Shown piece after piece: positions 44,221 through 53,618 of a stretch of DNA of 57,501 bases. The notes under the pieces are model-generated. The model was not told the DNA's origin, did no database searches, and saw only the letters and a program-made list of their open reading frames with translations. The stretch spans positions 1 to 57,501 of the forward strand of contig PHET01000022.1 of the NCBI GenBank assembly GCA_002841275.1. Reading direction: 5' to 3'. Positions within the stretch are counted from its first letter, which is position 1. The number at the start of each line of letters is the position of its first letter. The translations under genes and the position numbers were made by a program. The stretch is from Actinobacteria bacterium HGW-Actinobacteria-7 (GTDB lineage Bacteria; Actinomycetota; Coriobacteriia; Anaerosomatales; PHET01).

Positions 44221-45824
44221 TGCGCACCTCCTCGCCCGTTGGTGAGCGTGCCGAGGGTCGCATACACCCCTTCGATCGATTCGATGAACCGTTCGCCTTC
44301 GAACGGCGAGATGTCCACGATGCGAAGCCGGGCATCGTCCATTCCGCGCGACCTCAGAACCGCACGCAGAAGGTTGATACGCCGATCCATATCAAGGTTC
44401 CCAATCAGGTTGTGACAGTGCCCTTCTCGGCATCGATACACACAGACGCCATCGAACCCGACCTTGAAAGCCTCGAGCACGTAGAGGGTGTCCAGCCGAC
44501 CGCCACAAGGAATCCGCAAGGGCATGAACGACGCCGGGTAGCCCTCGTTACGCTGTGCGACCGCCTGGGCAGCACTGTCTGCGGCCGGATAGCCGCACCC
44601 TCCGCACAGGAAACCGAGTACCTTGTCGCCCTCGGCCTCGACCGTCGCCAGCTCGCGCACGGCGGCAAGCAGATAGTCATGGGGAGCGCTGACGATATCT
44701 CGCGCCCCGACGGGACAGCTGACAACGCACTTGCCACACCCACGGCAGCGTCGGATGTCGACATGAGACATCCCGTCGTCGCCGATGGAACAGGCGCCGA
44801 AGGCACAGGTCCTCACACAGGTGGCGCAGCCGCCGCACAGGCTCTCGTCGACGGCGGACACGTCCTGATAGTGCATCACGCTTTCCTGTTCGAGCCGCAG
44901 GACGAGCGCGAGTGCCGCTGAGTCGGCGGCGGCGACCTTGTCCCGCTCAAGCGCATCGGCACGGCGGATCGGCACCACCATGATGCCGGGGTCCACGGTC
45001 TCGGCCGGATGAGTGAACGGATCGATCGAGCGAGCGAAACCGTCGTCGTCGACGTCGACCTTGAAGTGAGTCCGCAGCTCGTCCACCCACTCGGTGTGGT
45101 CGGGGCGAGCCAGCAGCAATCCTCCAACCCGATAGCTCGAACGGCCCTGCGGCGACTCGAGCGTGATCGAATAGTCGCCGAGCCAACCCTCGCCGTCGAC
45201 CAAACGAGCATCATCGATCACCTGGGCGTTGGGATGGCCGATCACGTACCCGGACGTCGCGCGCATCTGGTTCGCACGCCCAGCGCGAGAACCGCCGTCA
45301 AGGCGGTCCGCAAGGATCACGCTGTAGCCGAGCCGTAGCAGTCTCTGAGCTGCGACCACCGCCTCCACTGTGATTCCCAGGATCATCACCGCGTGGCGCG
45401 GTTCGATGTGCACGCCCGCGATTTCCGGGGCCATCGTGGCCCGCATGGCCGCTACCTTCACGATGGCCGCTGCCTTCCGAGTGGCGCCCTCTGAGTCATC
45501 CGGATGGGCCAGCCCAACCTGCTCGAGCACGTTGGCTGCAACGATGCGATTGGGATTGACCCCGGCAGCCTCCAAACGGTCCTGCAAGGCGTGAGCCGAG
45601 AGGGACCGCGTGTAGTGCTCATGCGAGTGCCCTGCGAGTACGACCGCGTCAATCTCGGCGTTTGCGACATCCTTAATCATGCGGTCAACCACTGCAGGTT
45701 CGAAGAAGTCGTCAACCACCCTCACGACTGCTGCTGACTCCTCGATGCCTGCAAGCGCCCGTTCGATGTCGATGACACCGTCGAAAGCTCCGCTGCACCG
45801 GGAGAAGTAGACGGCGAGCGCCAT
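44217..45824 (-). CDS. HdrA-like protein fused to MvhD, with degenerate flavin site
   Basis: Electron-transfer partner of the hydrogenase, 535 residues. The N-terminal part (1-320) follows the HdrA plan: VYFSRCSGAFDGVIDI, a Cys-poor version of the HdrA start; AVVLAGHSHEH; and a Rossmann-like strand AVMILGITVEAVVAAQRLL. In true HdrA that strand reads as a GxGxxG FAD site; here the glycines are gone (GITVEA, 150-155). Two [4Fe-4S] ferredoxin motifs follow (C330-C340 and C360-C370). The C-terminal MvhD domain (about 400-495) has LCGGCGYP, C440, C461, C465 and C470. AAGGGG precedes the ATG. First gene of the operon; no hdrB or hdrC is nearby. Confidence 0.85.
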   Translation of the reverse strand: MALAVYFSRCSGAFDGVIDIERALAGIEESAAVVRVVDDFFEPAVVDRMIKDVANAEIDAVVLAGHSHEHYTRSLSAHALQDRLEAAGVNPNRIVAANVLEQVGLAHPDDSEGATRKAAAIVKVAAMRATMAPEIAGVHIEPRHAVMILGITVEAVVAAQRLLRLGYSVILADRLDGGSRAGRANQMRATSGYVIGHPNAQVIDDARLVDGEGWLGDYSITLESPQGRSSYRVGGLLLARPDHTEWVDELRTHFKVDVDDDGFARSIDPFTHPAETVDPGIMVVPIRRADALERDKVAAADSAALALVLRLEQESVMHYQDVSAVDESLCGGCATCVRTCAFGACSIGDDGMSHVDIRRCRGCGKCVVSCPVGARDIVSAPHDYLLAAVRELATVEAEGDKVLGFLCGGCGYPAADSAAQAVAQRNEGYPASFMPLRIPCGGRLDTLYVLEAFKVGFDGVCVYRCREGHCHNLIGNLDMDRRINLLRAVLRSRGMDDARLRIVDISPFEGERFIESIEGVYATLGTLTNGRGGAQ

Positions 45825-45901
45825 ATGCTTACCCCTTATGCCGGTTTGATGTGCGAGCGCCCGTCTCTGCCGGGAGACTTGGAAAGCGCTGCCATACCTG
45901 G

Positions 45902-45929
45902 ATATCGAGCTGTTCCCCATGCGACTTTA
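45902..45929 (-). promoter_or_regulatory. Possible sigma-28/FliA-type promoter of the hydrogenase operon
   Basis: The minus strand reads TAAA, 16 bases, then CTCGATAT. FliA/WhiG promoters follow TAAA-N15/16-GCCGATAA. Five to six of the eight -10 bases fit, including CGATA. It lies 78 bases upstream of the HdrA-like start and beyond the cheB stop. No good housekeeping promoter was found in the 197-base gap. A chance match is possible. Confidence 0.35.
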
Positions 45930-46021
45930 GAGCAAGCAGGGCTCGATTTCCGAGAAACCGTCAAACGGGTTACTTGAAGCGTCGAACGGTGGCTCTTCTT
46001 ACGCCACATGAACCGTTGGGC

Positions 46022-47077
46022 TCAGCCCACGACCAGCCGTTCGATTGCGTCGGCGATCACCCCGAGCGGCAAGACACGCTCAACAGCGCCGATCTCAATC
46101 GCGGCCTTGGGCATCCCGAAGACGGTGCACGTCGCTTCGTCCTGGGCGATCGTCGCCGCTCCCTTGTTTCGCAGCAGCTTCAGGCCCTCCGCCCCATCGG
46201 CGCCCATGCCCGTGAGCAGGACCCCTATCGCGCGCTTGCCGTGGCTTCGCGACACCGAGTCAAAGAGTGTGTCCGCACTGGGAATGTAGAGTTGCCCGCT
46301 GCCGGGGGGCTGAAGGCGCGTGATTCCACCGTCCATGACCATGTTGGTGCCAGTAGGGGCGAAATAGGCCACCCCCGGCAGAACCTTGCCACCGTCAACA
46401 GCCGCCTCCACCGTGATCTTGCACCCAGAGTTCAGCCAACTCACCAAGCCGGGGATGAATCCGTCAGCGATGTGCTGAGCAATGACTATTGGCACAGAGA
46501 AGTCGGCAGGCAACCGGCCCAGTACCTCAAGCAGCGCCGACGGACCTCCGGTCGACGATCCTATGGCCACCAAGTTCCTCATCGAATCGGGAGCTTCATC
46601 GGACAGATGGGCTTCGGGCGTGTAGGACTTCTTGCCCCGTATGTGAGTGATCACGCGCACGCTCGAAAGAAGCTTGACCTTGCGAATCACTTCTCTACCG
46701 ATGCGATCCAGATCGGCCCAATCACGCGGTTCCGGCTTCTTGATGACTTCCAATGCACCGAGTTCCATCGCATCGAACGCACGACCCATGCCCTCACCAT
46801 GCACAGAGGAGGACACGACGAGGATGGGCGTGGGGTTAAACGCCATGATCCGCTCGGTAGCACCCAAGCCATCCAGCTTGGGCATGTGTATGTCCATCGT
46901 CACGAGATTCGGGCGAAGCCGTTCGACCATCTCGACAGCTTCGATGCCGTCAGCCGCTTGCCCTACCACCTCGATTGCGGGGTCGCTCTCGAGGATTTGG
47001 ACGAGCATCTCACGCGCGACCAGAGAATCATCCGCGATGACGACCCGAATCCTGCTCTCGTTTTGGTTTGAGCGCAC
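46022..47077 (-). CDS. cheB: Chemotaxis protein-glutamate methylesterase/deamidase
   Basis: Removes receptor methyl groups and deamidates glutamines. 351 residues: receiver domain with phospho-acceptor Asp62 in TMDIHMPKLDG, linker, and catalytic domain with Ser175 (GSSTGGPS), His202 (AQHIADG) and Asp294 (GMGADGAEG). GTG start at 47077, GGCGGG upstream, eight bases past the cheA stop. Last gene of the chemosensory operon. Confidence 0.95.
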   Translation of the reverse strand: MRSNQNESRIRVVIADDSLVAREMLVQILESDPAIEVVGQAADGIEAVEMVERLRPNLVTMDIHMPKLDGLGATERIMAFNPTPILVVSSSVHGEGMGRAFDAMELGALEVIKKPEPRDWADLDRIGREVIRKVKLLSSVRVITHIRGKKSYTPEAHLSDEAPDSMRNLVAIGSSTGGPSALLEVLGRLPADFSVPIVIAQHIADGFIPGLVSWLNSGCKITVEAAVDGGKVLPGVAYFAPTGTNMVMDGGITRLQPPGSGQLYIPSADTLFDSVSRSHGKRAIGVLLTGMGADGAEGLKLLRNKGAATIAQDEATCTVFGMPKAAIEIGAVERVLPLGVIADAIERLVVG

Positions 47078-47085
47078 TGTCCCGC

Positions 47086-49431
47086 CTAGCGAATCAGTTG
47101 CTCGACGGTGTCAAGCAAGGTGTCTTGGTTGAACACGGACTTGGTGATGTAGGCATCCGCGCCCGCCTCGATGCCCTCGGCCTTCTCTTCGTCGCGCTCC
47201 AGTGAGGTCACGATGATCACGGGGATGCCCGCAAGCGTCGGATCAGACTTGATCGCCTTGGTCAGCTCGAATCCGGTCATGTTGGGCATCTGGACGTCGG
47301 TGACCACGGCATCGACCTTGAGCCCTTCCCTCAGCCGAGTAAGCCCCATCGCGCCGTCGACCGCCGTCTCGACGTTGTAGCCAGCCGCCTCGAAGATCGA
47401 CCGCTCGAGTTCACGGGTCGTGAAGGAGTCCTCGCAGATAAGAATCTTGCGCGGCCCTTCTCGGTCGGTACGCTGGACCGGCCCCATACGCTGACCGGAT
47501 CGGGTACGAGCATTGGTCATAAGGTCAGGGACGTTGAGGATCGGGACCACTTCTCCCGCACCCAGAATGGTGACGCCGGCGACGTTGTCTATCTTCTTGA
47601 GATGATTGCCAAGCGGCTTGATGACGATCTGCTGCTCACCTACGAGCGCATCCACCATGAAGCCCATTCGATGGCCGGAGTATCCGATGGTCACGATCGG
47701 CACCTTCGAGCCCTCATAGCCGTGTTCGGGCACACCGAGAATGTCCGAGAGCTTGACGAGCGGCACAGTGCGCCTCTGCCGACGAATCACCTCGCGACCT
47801 TCGACTTTGAGGATATCGCTCGGGTTAGCACGCAGGGTCTCTTCTATCGACCCGGTCGGCAGCGCGAAGACCTGTCCGCCGGTACGCAGCATAAGGGCGC
47901 GGATTATGGCCAAGGTGAGGGGTATGGTCAGTTTGAAGTGTGTGCCCTTGCCGATCTCCGACTCGACATCGAGCGAACCCTTGAGCTTCTCGACGACGAA
48001 CTCCCGAACGACATCCATCCCGACGCCGCGCCCGGATATCTCGGTGATGATCGCTGCCGTCGAGAACCCCGCCTCGAAGATGAGGTACATCGCCTCGCGA
48101 GGCGACATCGCGGATGCCTCGGCCTGCGATATGTAGCCCTTTCGCACGGCAGAGGCGAGTACCTTGTCAGGGTCGATCCCGGCACCGTCATCGCGGATCT
48201 CGATGATGATACGGTCGCCCTCCTGACGCGCGCCCATCCAGATGGTGCCCTGGGCGGGCTTGCCCATCTTCACGCGGGTCTCAGGATCCTCGATGCCATG
48301 ATCGACCGCGTTGCGCATGATGTGCACGAGCGGATCGTTGATCTCCTCCAGCACCTTCTTGTCGAGTTCGGTCTCGCCGCCCTCGATGACCAGATTGATG
48401 TCCTTCTTGAACTGCTTTGCCAGATCGCGAATCGCTCGAGGGAACGACTGGAAGATTGTGTTTGCAGGCAGCATGCGCAGACGCATACCCTGCTCCTGCA
48501 GGTCCTTGACCACGAGCGACGTGCGGCTGACATCCTCGGTGTGGTCCTTCACGAACTTTGAAACCGAACGCCTGTGATCGCCAAGGGCCGTGTCGAGGAG
48601 GTTGATGTCCTCCTCCAGCGCATCCAAGCCGTCTTCGCCACCGACTGCGGCCAGCACGGCCTTGACCCTGAGCCATGCTTGCCAGATGTCGTTAGTCTCT
48701 CCCAGCAGCGCTCGTGTCTCGTTGGCGCGCTGTTCCGCCTTGATCTGAGAGATCACGACCTCGCTGATCAGGTTGAGGAGGCTGTCCACCTGGGTGGTCT
48801 TGATCCTGATCGTCGCCTGGACCTTGCTCTTGAGCTCAGCCTCCGGCTTCACGGACCCGGGCTCGTGTGCGGCGACGTCAGGAGCGGGAACCACTACAAC
48901 CGCAGCGGACTCTTCGGGCACGGGCTCCGCGGCCTCCGCTTTCGATGCTTTCTTGGTTCGCTTCTTGGCTGGCTTGGCCGCCGGTACCGCCTGAGTCGAC
49001 TGTTCAGCACTTGCAGCAGCCTGCGCGACGACTGGTGAGCCTCCACCTTCGGCGACCGCGGTCAGACGGTTCTGCAGGCCCTGGAGGTCCAGCACCCCGC
49101 CCTCGTTCACGCCCTTGTTGTCTGCCAGAAAAACGATGGCATCAAGCGCTTCGAAGAAGAAATCGGTCATCTTGGGCGTGTAGGCCATCTCGCCATCGCG
49201 GATCTTGACCATGATGTCTTCGAGCCGGTGGGCGACGTCCGCTATCTCGATGAGCCCGACCATGCGAGAGCTGCCCTTTATGGTGTGCGCATCACGCATC
49301 ATCTGATCGATGAGCTCCCGGTTGCCTGGGTCGGCCTCCAGCATGATGACGCCCTCGTTGAGCCGCTGGAGAAGGTCCTGCGCCTCTTCTTGGAACTTCC
49401 CTATGAATGCACTGCGGTCGAACTCGACCAT
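47086..49431 (-). CDS. cheA: Hybrid chemotaxis histidine kinase CheA with receiver
   Basis: 781 residues: HPt domain with phospho-accepting His49 in DAHTIKGSSRM; an Ala/Lys/Pro-rich linker (about 130-205); a P3 dimerisation region enlarged by a helical insert; HATPase domain with NAVDHGIEDPETR and GRGVGMDVVREFVEK-type motifs; a CheW-like domain; and a C-terminal receiver (about 660-781) with Asp712 in VVTDVQMPNMTG. GGAAGG is spaced for the second ATG (49429-49431), not the first. The fused receiver is typical of CheA proteins controlling pili or other non-flagellar outputs. Confidence 0.94.
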   Translation of the reverse strand: MVEFDRSAFIGKFQEEAQDLLQRLNEGVIMLEADPGNRELIDQMMRDAHTIKGSSRMVGLIEIADVAHRLEDIMVKIRDGEMAYTPKMTDFFFEALDAIVFLADNKGVNEGGVLDLQGLQNRLTAVAEGGGSPVVAQAAASAEQSTQAVPAAKPAKKRTKKASKAEAAEPVPEESAAVVVVPAPDVAAHEPGSVKPEAELKSKVQATIRIKTTQVDSLLNLISEVVISQIKAEQRANETRALLGETNDIWQAWLRVKAVLAAVGGEDGLDALEEDINLLDTALGDHRRSVSKFVKDHTEDVSRTSLVVKDLQEQGMRLRMLPANTIFQSFPRAIRDLAKQFKKDINLVIEGGETELDKKVLEEINDPLVHIMRNAVDHGIEDPETRVKMGKPAQGTIWMGARQEGDRIIIEIRDDGAGIDPDKVLASAVRKGYISQAEASAMSPREAMYLIFEAGFSTAAIITEISGRGVGMDVVREFVVEKLKGSLDVESEIGKGTHFKLTIPLTLAIIRALMLRTGGQVFALPTGSIEETLRANPSDILKVEGREVIRRQRRTVPLVKLSDILGVPEHGYEGSKVPIVTIGYSGHRMGFMVDALVGEQQIVIKPLGNHLKKIDNVAGVTILGAGEVVPILNVPDLMTNARTRSGQRMGPVQRTDREGPRKILICEDSFTTRELERSIFEAAGYNVETAVDGAMGLTRLREGLKVDAVVTDVQMPNMTGFELTKAIKSDPTLAGIPVIIVTSLERDEEKAEGIEAGADAYITKSVFNQDTLLDTVEQLIR

Positions 49432-49467
49432 CGGCATACCTTCCTGTTCGCGGCGACAGCCTCGCGC

Positions 49468-50694
49468 CTACGCTCCGTCGATGATCGTGAACGCCGAACC
49501 GACTTGGCTCGACTCGCGTGCCATGGCCGAGAGGGCCTCCGCGGATTGTGCGACCTGACGCGATCCCGCGGCCGTCTGCTGCGCGACCGCAGCAACTTCT
49601 CTCATGGCCTTGACCACCTGGTCTGTGGCCGACTTCTGCTGCTGTGTTGCCGCCGAGATCTCCTTGGCGGCGATGGTGGTCTGCTCGACCATCTCAAGAA
49701 TCTGATCGAGGGACTCACCGGTGACATTTGCGAGGTCGACACCGCTCTGTACTTGGCGTATCTCCTGCTCGGTCGACATGACCAACTCGTTTGCCGCCGT
49801 CTGGATCTCCGACATGATCGTCCCGATCTCCGTGGTCGAATCGACAACGGACTCGGCGAGCTTGCGGATCTCGATAGCCACGACCGAGAAGCCCTTGCCG
49901 GCCTCGCCGGCACGGGCGGCTTCAATCGCAGCGTTGAGTGCCAGAATCTTGGTCTGATCGGCAATGCTGTTGATTATCGACAGTACCTGGCCGATCTGCT
50001 GGCTGCGCTCGCCAAGCGCAAGGATCTTGTTCGCACTCGACTGCGTGCGCACCTTGATGCTCTCCATGGCGCTGAGGGTGTTCATGACGGCCTGCTGACC
50101 AGACTCGGCATTGTTCAGCGAGGCCTCCGCCATCGACACCACCTGATCAGCGTTCTCGGCAATCTGACGGTAGGTGCTCGCGAGCTCCTCCATCGTCGCA
50201 GTGGTCTCCGAGATCGACGCGGCCTGCTGGGCCGAACCCGAGGCCTGCTGCTCTGTGGCCGAGAGGATATCGTTGGACGACTGCTGCAGTCGCCTCGAGG
50301 ACTCCTGTGTCTGGCGAATGAGATACACGATCAGATCAAGCATCTGGTTGTAGGACGCGGCGAGCACCCCGATCTCGTCATTACCCCGGACGATCGCCTT
50401 GCGGCCGATCTCGCCCTGGCACGCCGCGCGAACCGACTCAACCACTTCCTGCAAGGGGCCCATGAAGCGCTTGCCCAGACTGAACAGTATGAATACCCAG
50501 GTGATCAGAAGTGCTGCGCCAACACCCATCACGATGCCGATATCGAGAATGAGGTTCGGGGTATTCTTGAGTTCGTCAGCGAACACCACCCACAGGTTGA
50601 TGTAGATGATTCCCTGGTAGACGATCTGAACGAGCAAAGTGACGAAGATCAGCCGATACAGCAGGTTGTTCTTGAAGAGCTTGAAGATTCCCAT
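49468..50694 (-). CDS. Methyl-accepting chemotaxis protein without a sensor domain
   Basis: 408 residues. Two transmembrane helices (about 11-37 and 49-73) are joined by only about 11 residues outside, so there is no room for a ligand-binding domain. A HAMP domain (74-125) and a signalling domain (130-408) follow, with the hairpin tip [20 protein letters not shown]. No C-terminal CheR-tethering pentapeptide. AGGAGT precedes the ATG. It probably senses the membrane, redox state or a partner protein (inference). Confidence 0.92.
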   Translation of the reverse strand: MGIFKLFKNNLLYRLIFVTLLVQIVYQGIIYINLWVVFADELKNTPNLILDIGIVMGVGAALLITWVFILFSLGKRFMGPLQEVVESVRAACQGEIGRKAIVRGNDEIGVLAASYNQMLDLIVYLIRQTQESSRRLQQSSNDILSATEQQASGSAQQAASISETTATMEELASTYRQIAENADQVVSMAEASLNNAESGQQAVMNTLSAMESIKVRTQSSANKILALGERSQQIGQVLSIINSIADQTKILALNAAIEAARAGEAGKGFSVVAIEIRKLAESVVDSTTEIGTIMSEIQTAANELVMSTEQEIRQVQSGVDLANVTGESLDQILEMVEQTTIAAKEISAATQQQKSATDQVVKAMREVAAVAQQTAAGSRQVAQSAEALSAMARESSQVGSAFTIIDGA

Positions 50695-50717
50695 GGAGTG
50701 ACTCCTACTTTCTGCGC

Positions 50718-51281
50718 CTAACTGCGTCCGCCAGTGACGACCGGCTCCAACATCCGTTCGGTATTGATGAGTCCCACCATTGCCTCGCCCACGTGGACCG
50801 AGCCGGAGATGAACTCGGCCTGGGCACGATCGATTATGCTCACCGGTGGTTCGATGTCCTCACTTGCGACCTCTGCGATATCACCGATCTCGTCGACGAC
50901 GAGCGCCGTGGCCACATCGCCCTTGATGATCACAATGGCGGGGGGCCGCACCTCGCCTTCGAGTTCGATGAAGCCCAACTTCATCAGTTTCGCCGGATCG
51001 GTGATCGACAGAATCTCGCCCCGCACATTGACCACGCCTTGAATGTAGTCCGGGACGCAGGGCACCGAGGTCATGCGGTACTCCTGGAATATCTCGCGAA
51101 CCTCGGAGACCCGAACCGCATACCACTCCTCACCGATTCTGAAGAGCAACAACGAAATGCGGTCGGTGACCTCCTCCTCGGCGGACTCACGAGCAAGCGA
51201 GTCAGCTCTACGCGCCAGGATCTCCTCGGCCTTCTCGGCCAGAGACATCGTGCGCTCGGTCTCAGTATTGAAGTCCGACAT
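50718..51281 (-). CDS. cheW: CheW-domain coupling protein with helical N-terminal extension
   Basis: Couples receptor to CheA. 187 residues: a charged helical extension (1-40) rich in Glu/Arg precedes a CheW fold with [38 protein letters not shown] and [19 protein letters not shown] precedes the ATG. The tandem second cheW lies just upstream, one base away. Confidence 0.9.
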   Translation of the reverse strand: MSDFNTETERTMSLAEKAEEILARRADSLARESAEEEVTDRISLLLFRIGEEWYAVRVSEVREIFQEYRMTSVPCVPDYIQGVVNVRGEILSITDPAKLMKLGFIELEGEVRPPAIVIIKGDVATALVVDEIGDIAEVASEDIEPPVSIIDRAQAEFISGSVHVGEAMVGLINTERMLEPVVTGGRS

Positions 51282-51282
51282 G

Positions 51283-51774
51283 TCACCATCCCCCGGCTGT
51301 CAGAGTCTCACCGAGCAGTTGATCGATATCGAGCAGATAGATCAGTCCGTCGTCCATCCGAGCCACGCCAAGCATCTTGGACGCGAGTGCGTGCATGGCA
51401 GGCGGGTCCTGAAGACAGCCCCCGGGAAGCTCGATGACGTCTTGGACCTCGTCGGCGACAAGCGCGACGAGTTGTTCGCGGATTCTGCAGATAATCATCG
51501 GAGTATCGAGAGTGAAGTCCTGCACCGTCATCGCCAGAAGACGCCGCAGGTCGACGACCGGAATGACGCGCCCTCGCAGATTGACCATCCCGACCACGCT
51601 TGAGCCTGCGCCGGGAACCTCAGCGAACGCGACGATCTGCTGAATCTCCTGAACCCTGTCGATGGGCAGGGCGTAGCGCTGCCCTCCAAGGAAGAACGCG
51701 ACGGCTCGGCCCGTGTACAAGCTCGAAGCTTCAGCAGGCGCCTCATTGCCAGTCATGTTTGCATCTTCGACCAC
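51283..51774 (-). CDS. cheW: CheW-domain coupling protein
   Basis: 163 residues: VAFFLGGQRYALPIDRVQEI, VPGAGSSVVGMVNLRGRVIPVV and LVALVADEVQDVIEL form a standard CheW fold, ending with YLLDIDQLLGE. GAGGAG stands four bases before GTG at 51772-51774, seven bases past the GspE-like stop. The downstream ATG at 51754-51756 lacks a good ribosome site. Much of the longer open frame upstream is antisense noise within the GspE-like gene. Confidence 0.9.
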   Translation of the reverse strand: MVEDANMTGNEAPAEASSLYTGRAVAFFLGGQRYALPIDRVQEIQQIVAFAEVPGAGSSVVGMVNLRGRVIPVVDLRRLLAMTVQDFTLDTPMIICRIREQLVALVADEVQDVIELPGGCLQDPPAMHALASKMLGVARMDDGLIYLLDIDQLLGETLTAGGW

Positions 51775-51782
51775 GTTACTCC

Positions 51783-53606
51783 TCACTGAGCGAATCGCAG
51801 AACACGGTCCAACTCTTCGGGGCTGACCGTTCCTTCTTTGACCTTGGCGAGCCCCGAGGCGACCATGGAACGCATGCCCGACGCACGGGCGGCCATCTCG
51901 ATGTCCGCGACGCTTCCACCCCGGCCGATTGCCGCCCGCACCGGCTCTGTAAACGGCAGCACCTCGAATACCCCGGTGGCTCCGACATAGCCGGACTTGC
52001 CGCAGTTCGGACAACCGGTTCCCCGACGGGCCGACATAGCGGCGTCGGCGCCCGGAATCCGGGCGAGTAGCGGGCTGCGCTCTTCGACCGAGCAGTTGGG
52101 GCAATTCGTACGAACAACCCGCTGACCCACGCCCAGTGTCAGAGCGCTGGACAACGACACTGGTTCGGCGCCCAGATCCAGCATCCGCCGCACCGCGGAC
52201 ACGATATCTCCGCCAGCGAACGTCGCAACAACGAGCTTTCCCATGCCGGCTGCTTCGATCGCGAGATGCACGTCCTCGACAGTCTGAAGCGAATCGATGG
52301 CCATGACGTCGGTGTCTTGGCGCATGCCTGCTGCGAAGTAGCCTGACGCATTGATCGGCTGTCCAGGGCTGACAAGCACTTGGGCCACAGCCGGAATCTC
52401 GTACTCGATCGAGCGCTCTACCGAGTACACCGTCTTGCCGACCTGCGCGGCGTGATGCAACAGCGAGTAGTAGGTGGTCGACCGACCACCTGTTACCGGT
52501 GCCGCTATCAGGAGTATGCCCCTGCCTCGCTCGACCATCGCATACAGAGCACGGCTCTCGGCCTCGGCCATTCCCAGTTCCGGAAGTGACCGTGGCTGGG
52601 GCTTCGCAGGTGAGATTGAGATCACAAGACGCTGGCCTGACAGGGTCAGGACCGACGACAGCGTGAGAACGAGCGACTTCCCGCCGATCTCTGCATGGAT
52701 TCGACCCAGCACCGGACGGCCCGAGGACACTCCCCCCAGCTTCGCATAGGACTTGAACCCCTCGATCAGCGGCAGCTGCATCGACAACGGCGCGGAGGCT
52801 ATCTTCTCGAGTCGGCCTTTGAGGCGGAACACAAGGAAGAAGTCTGTCTTGTAGGGCAGAAGGTGTATTCGGCTTGCGCCACGGCTGACAGCCAGTTCCA
52901 GGATATCCGAGACAAGAACGGCCACCTTGCGCTCGTCGGCAACAGCCAGCACATCCAAGTCGACCGTGGGGGCGCCTGCGGGGGCGATCGCAGCCACGAC
53001 CTGCTCCACAGTCTGCGGGGCACGCTGCGAGCCTTCAGCATCCTCGGCACCGGGCGCCTCGATAACGAGTGGTGTCTCATCCCCCAACTCGAAGAAGTCC
53101 CCGGCCGATATCTCTATCTCATCGGATTGCAGCTCAACGGCAGGCGATACCGCACCCTCAGTACCCGGGAAGTACTGCTCGATTGCCGCGCGGACCGCAT
53201 CCGGCTCTGCGAGAACCGCATCCATCGAAACACCGAGTTCGGCCCCGACCGCGTCGAGAATGAACACGTCGACCGGATCGCCGATCGCGACGGTCAGCGT
53301 GCCCTCGATCTCGAAGAGCGGCAGAATCGCACGGCTGTGGGCGACTGCGGCGGGAACGATCTCAAGAGCCTCATCATCCGGCGCGTAGCTCGCCAAGTCG
53401 ACCCTTGGGAATCCCAGTTCGACTTCGAGCGCGTTGGCGAGTTGATCGGGTCGGACGAGTCCTCGGTCGACGAGTGCCCGACCCGCCTGACCCTCGTCCG
53501 GTGCATCCGCCAACGCCGACGCGACCTGGTCGGCGGTCACCAGACTCGCGCCAACAAGCGCATCCAGTACGCGAGCAGCTATGGTTGAAAGCTCAGACAT
53601 CTGCAC
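51783..53606 (-). CDS. GspE/PilB-like protein with degenerate ATPase motifs
   Basis: 607 residues. N-terminal MshEN/T2SSE_N-like domain (about 8-140) with GQAGRALVDRGLVRPDQLAN, a partial match to the c-di-GMP-binding repeat. A low-complexity acidic linker (150-215) and a GspE core follow. The core has lost catalytic residues: Walker A reads APVTGGRSTT (369-378), with Lys replaced by Arg375; the Asp-box has GASRIHL with Arg246; the Walker B region reads AIDSLQTVED where GEIRD is expected; the His-box reads VATFAGGD. The C-terminal zinc motif is intact (C502, C505, C532, C535). The fold is probably retained and ATP hydrolysis lost. GTG start at 53606; the ATG two codons on is possible. Inside the chemosensory operon. 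Confidence 0.85.
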   Translation of the reverse strand: MQMSELSTIAARVLDALVGASLVTADQVASALADAPDEGQAGRALVDRGLVRPDQLANALEVELGFPRVDLASYAPDDEALEIVPAAVAHSRAILPLFEIEGTLTVAIGDPVDVFILDAVGAELGVSMDAVLAEPDAVRAAIEQYFPGTEGAVSPAVELQSDEIEISAGDFFELGDETPLVIEAPGAEDAEGSQRAPQTVEQVVAAIAPAGAPTVDLDVLAVADERKVAVLVSDILELAVSRGASRIHLLPYKTDFFLVFRLKGRLEKIASAPLSMQLPLIEGFKSYAKLGGVSSGRPVLGRIHAEIGGKSLVLTLSSVLTLSGQRLVISISPAKPQPRSLPELGMAEAESRALYAMVERGRGILLIAAPVTGGRSTTYYSLLHHAAQVGKTVYSVERSIEYEIPAVAQVLVSPGQPINASGYFAAGMRQDTDVMAIDSLQTVEDVHLAIEAAGMGKLVVATFAGGDIVSAVRRMLDLGAEPVSLSSALTLGVGQRVVRTNCPNCSVEERSPLLARIPGADAAMSARRGTGCPNCGKSGYVGATGVFEVLPFTEPVRAAIGRGGSVADIEMAARASGMRSMVASGLAKVKEGTVSPEELDRVLRFAQ

Positions 53607-53618
53607 GCATCTCCGCGT

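Noticed and set aside
45851-47071. 406-residue plus-strand open frame covering cheB
   Set aside because: Antisense to cheB; no domain and implausible composition.
49228-50721. 497-residue plus-strand open frame across the cheA start and receptor gene
   Set aside because: It is fully antisense to well-supported cheA and receptor genes and has no domain resemblance; long antisense frames are common in GC-rich DNA.
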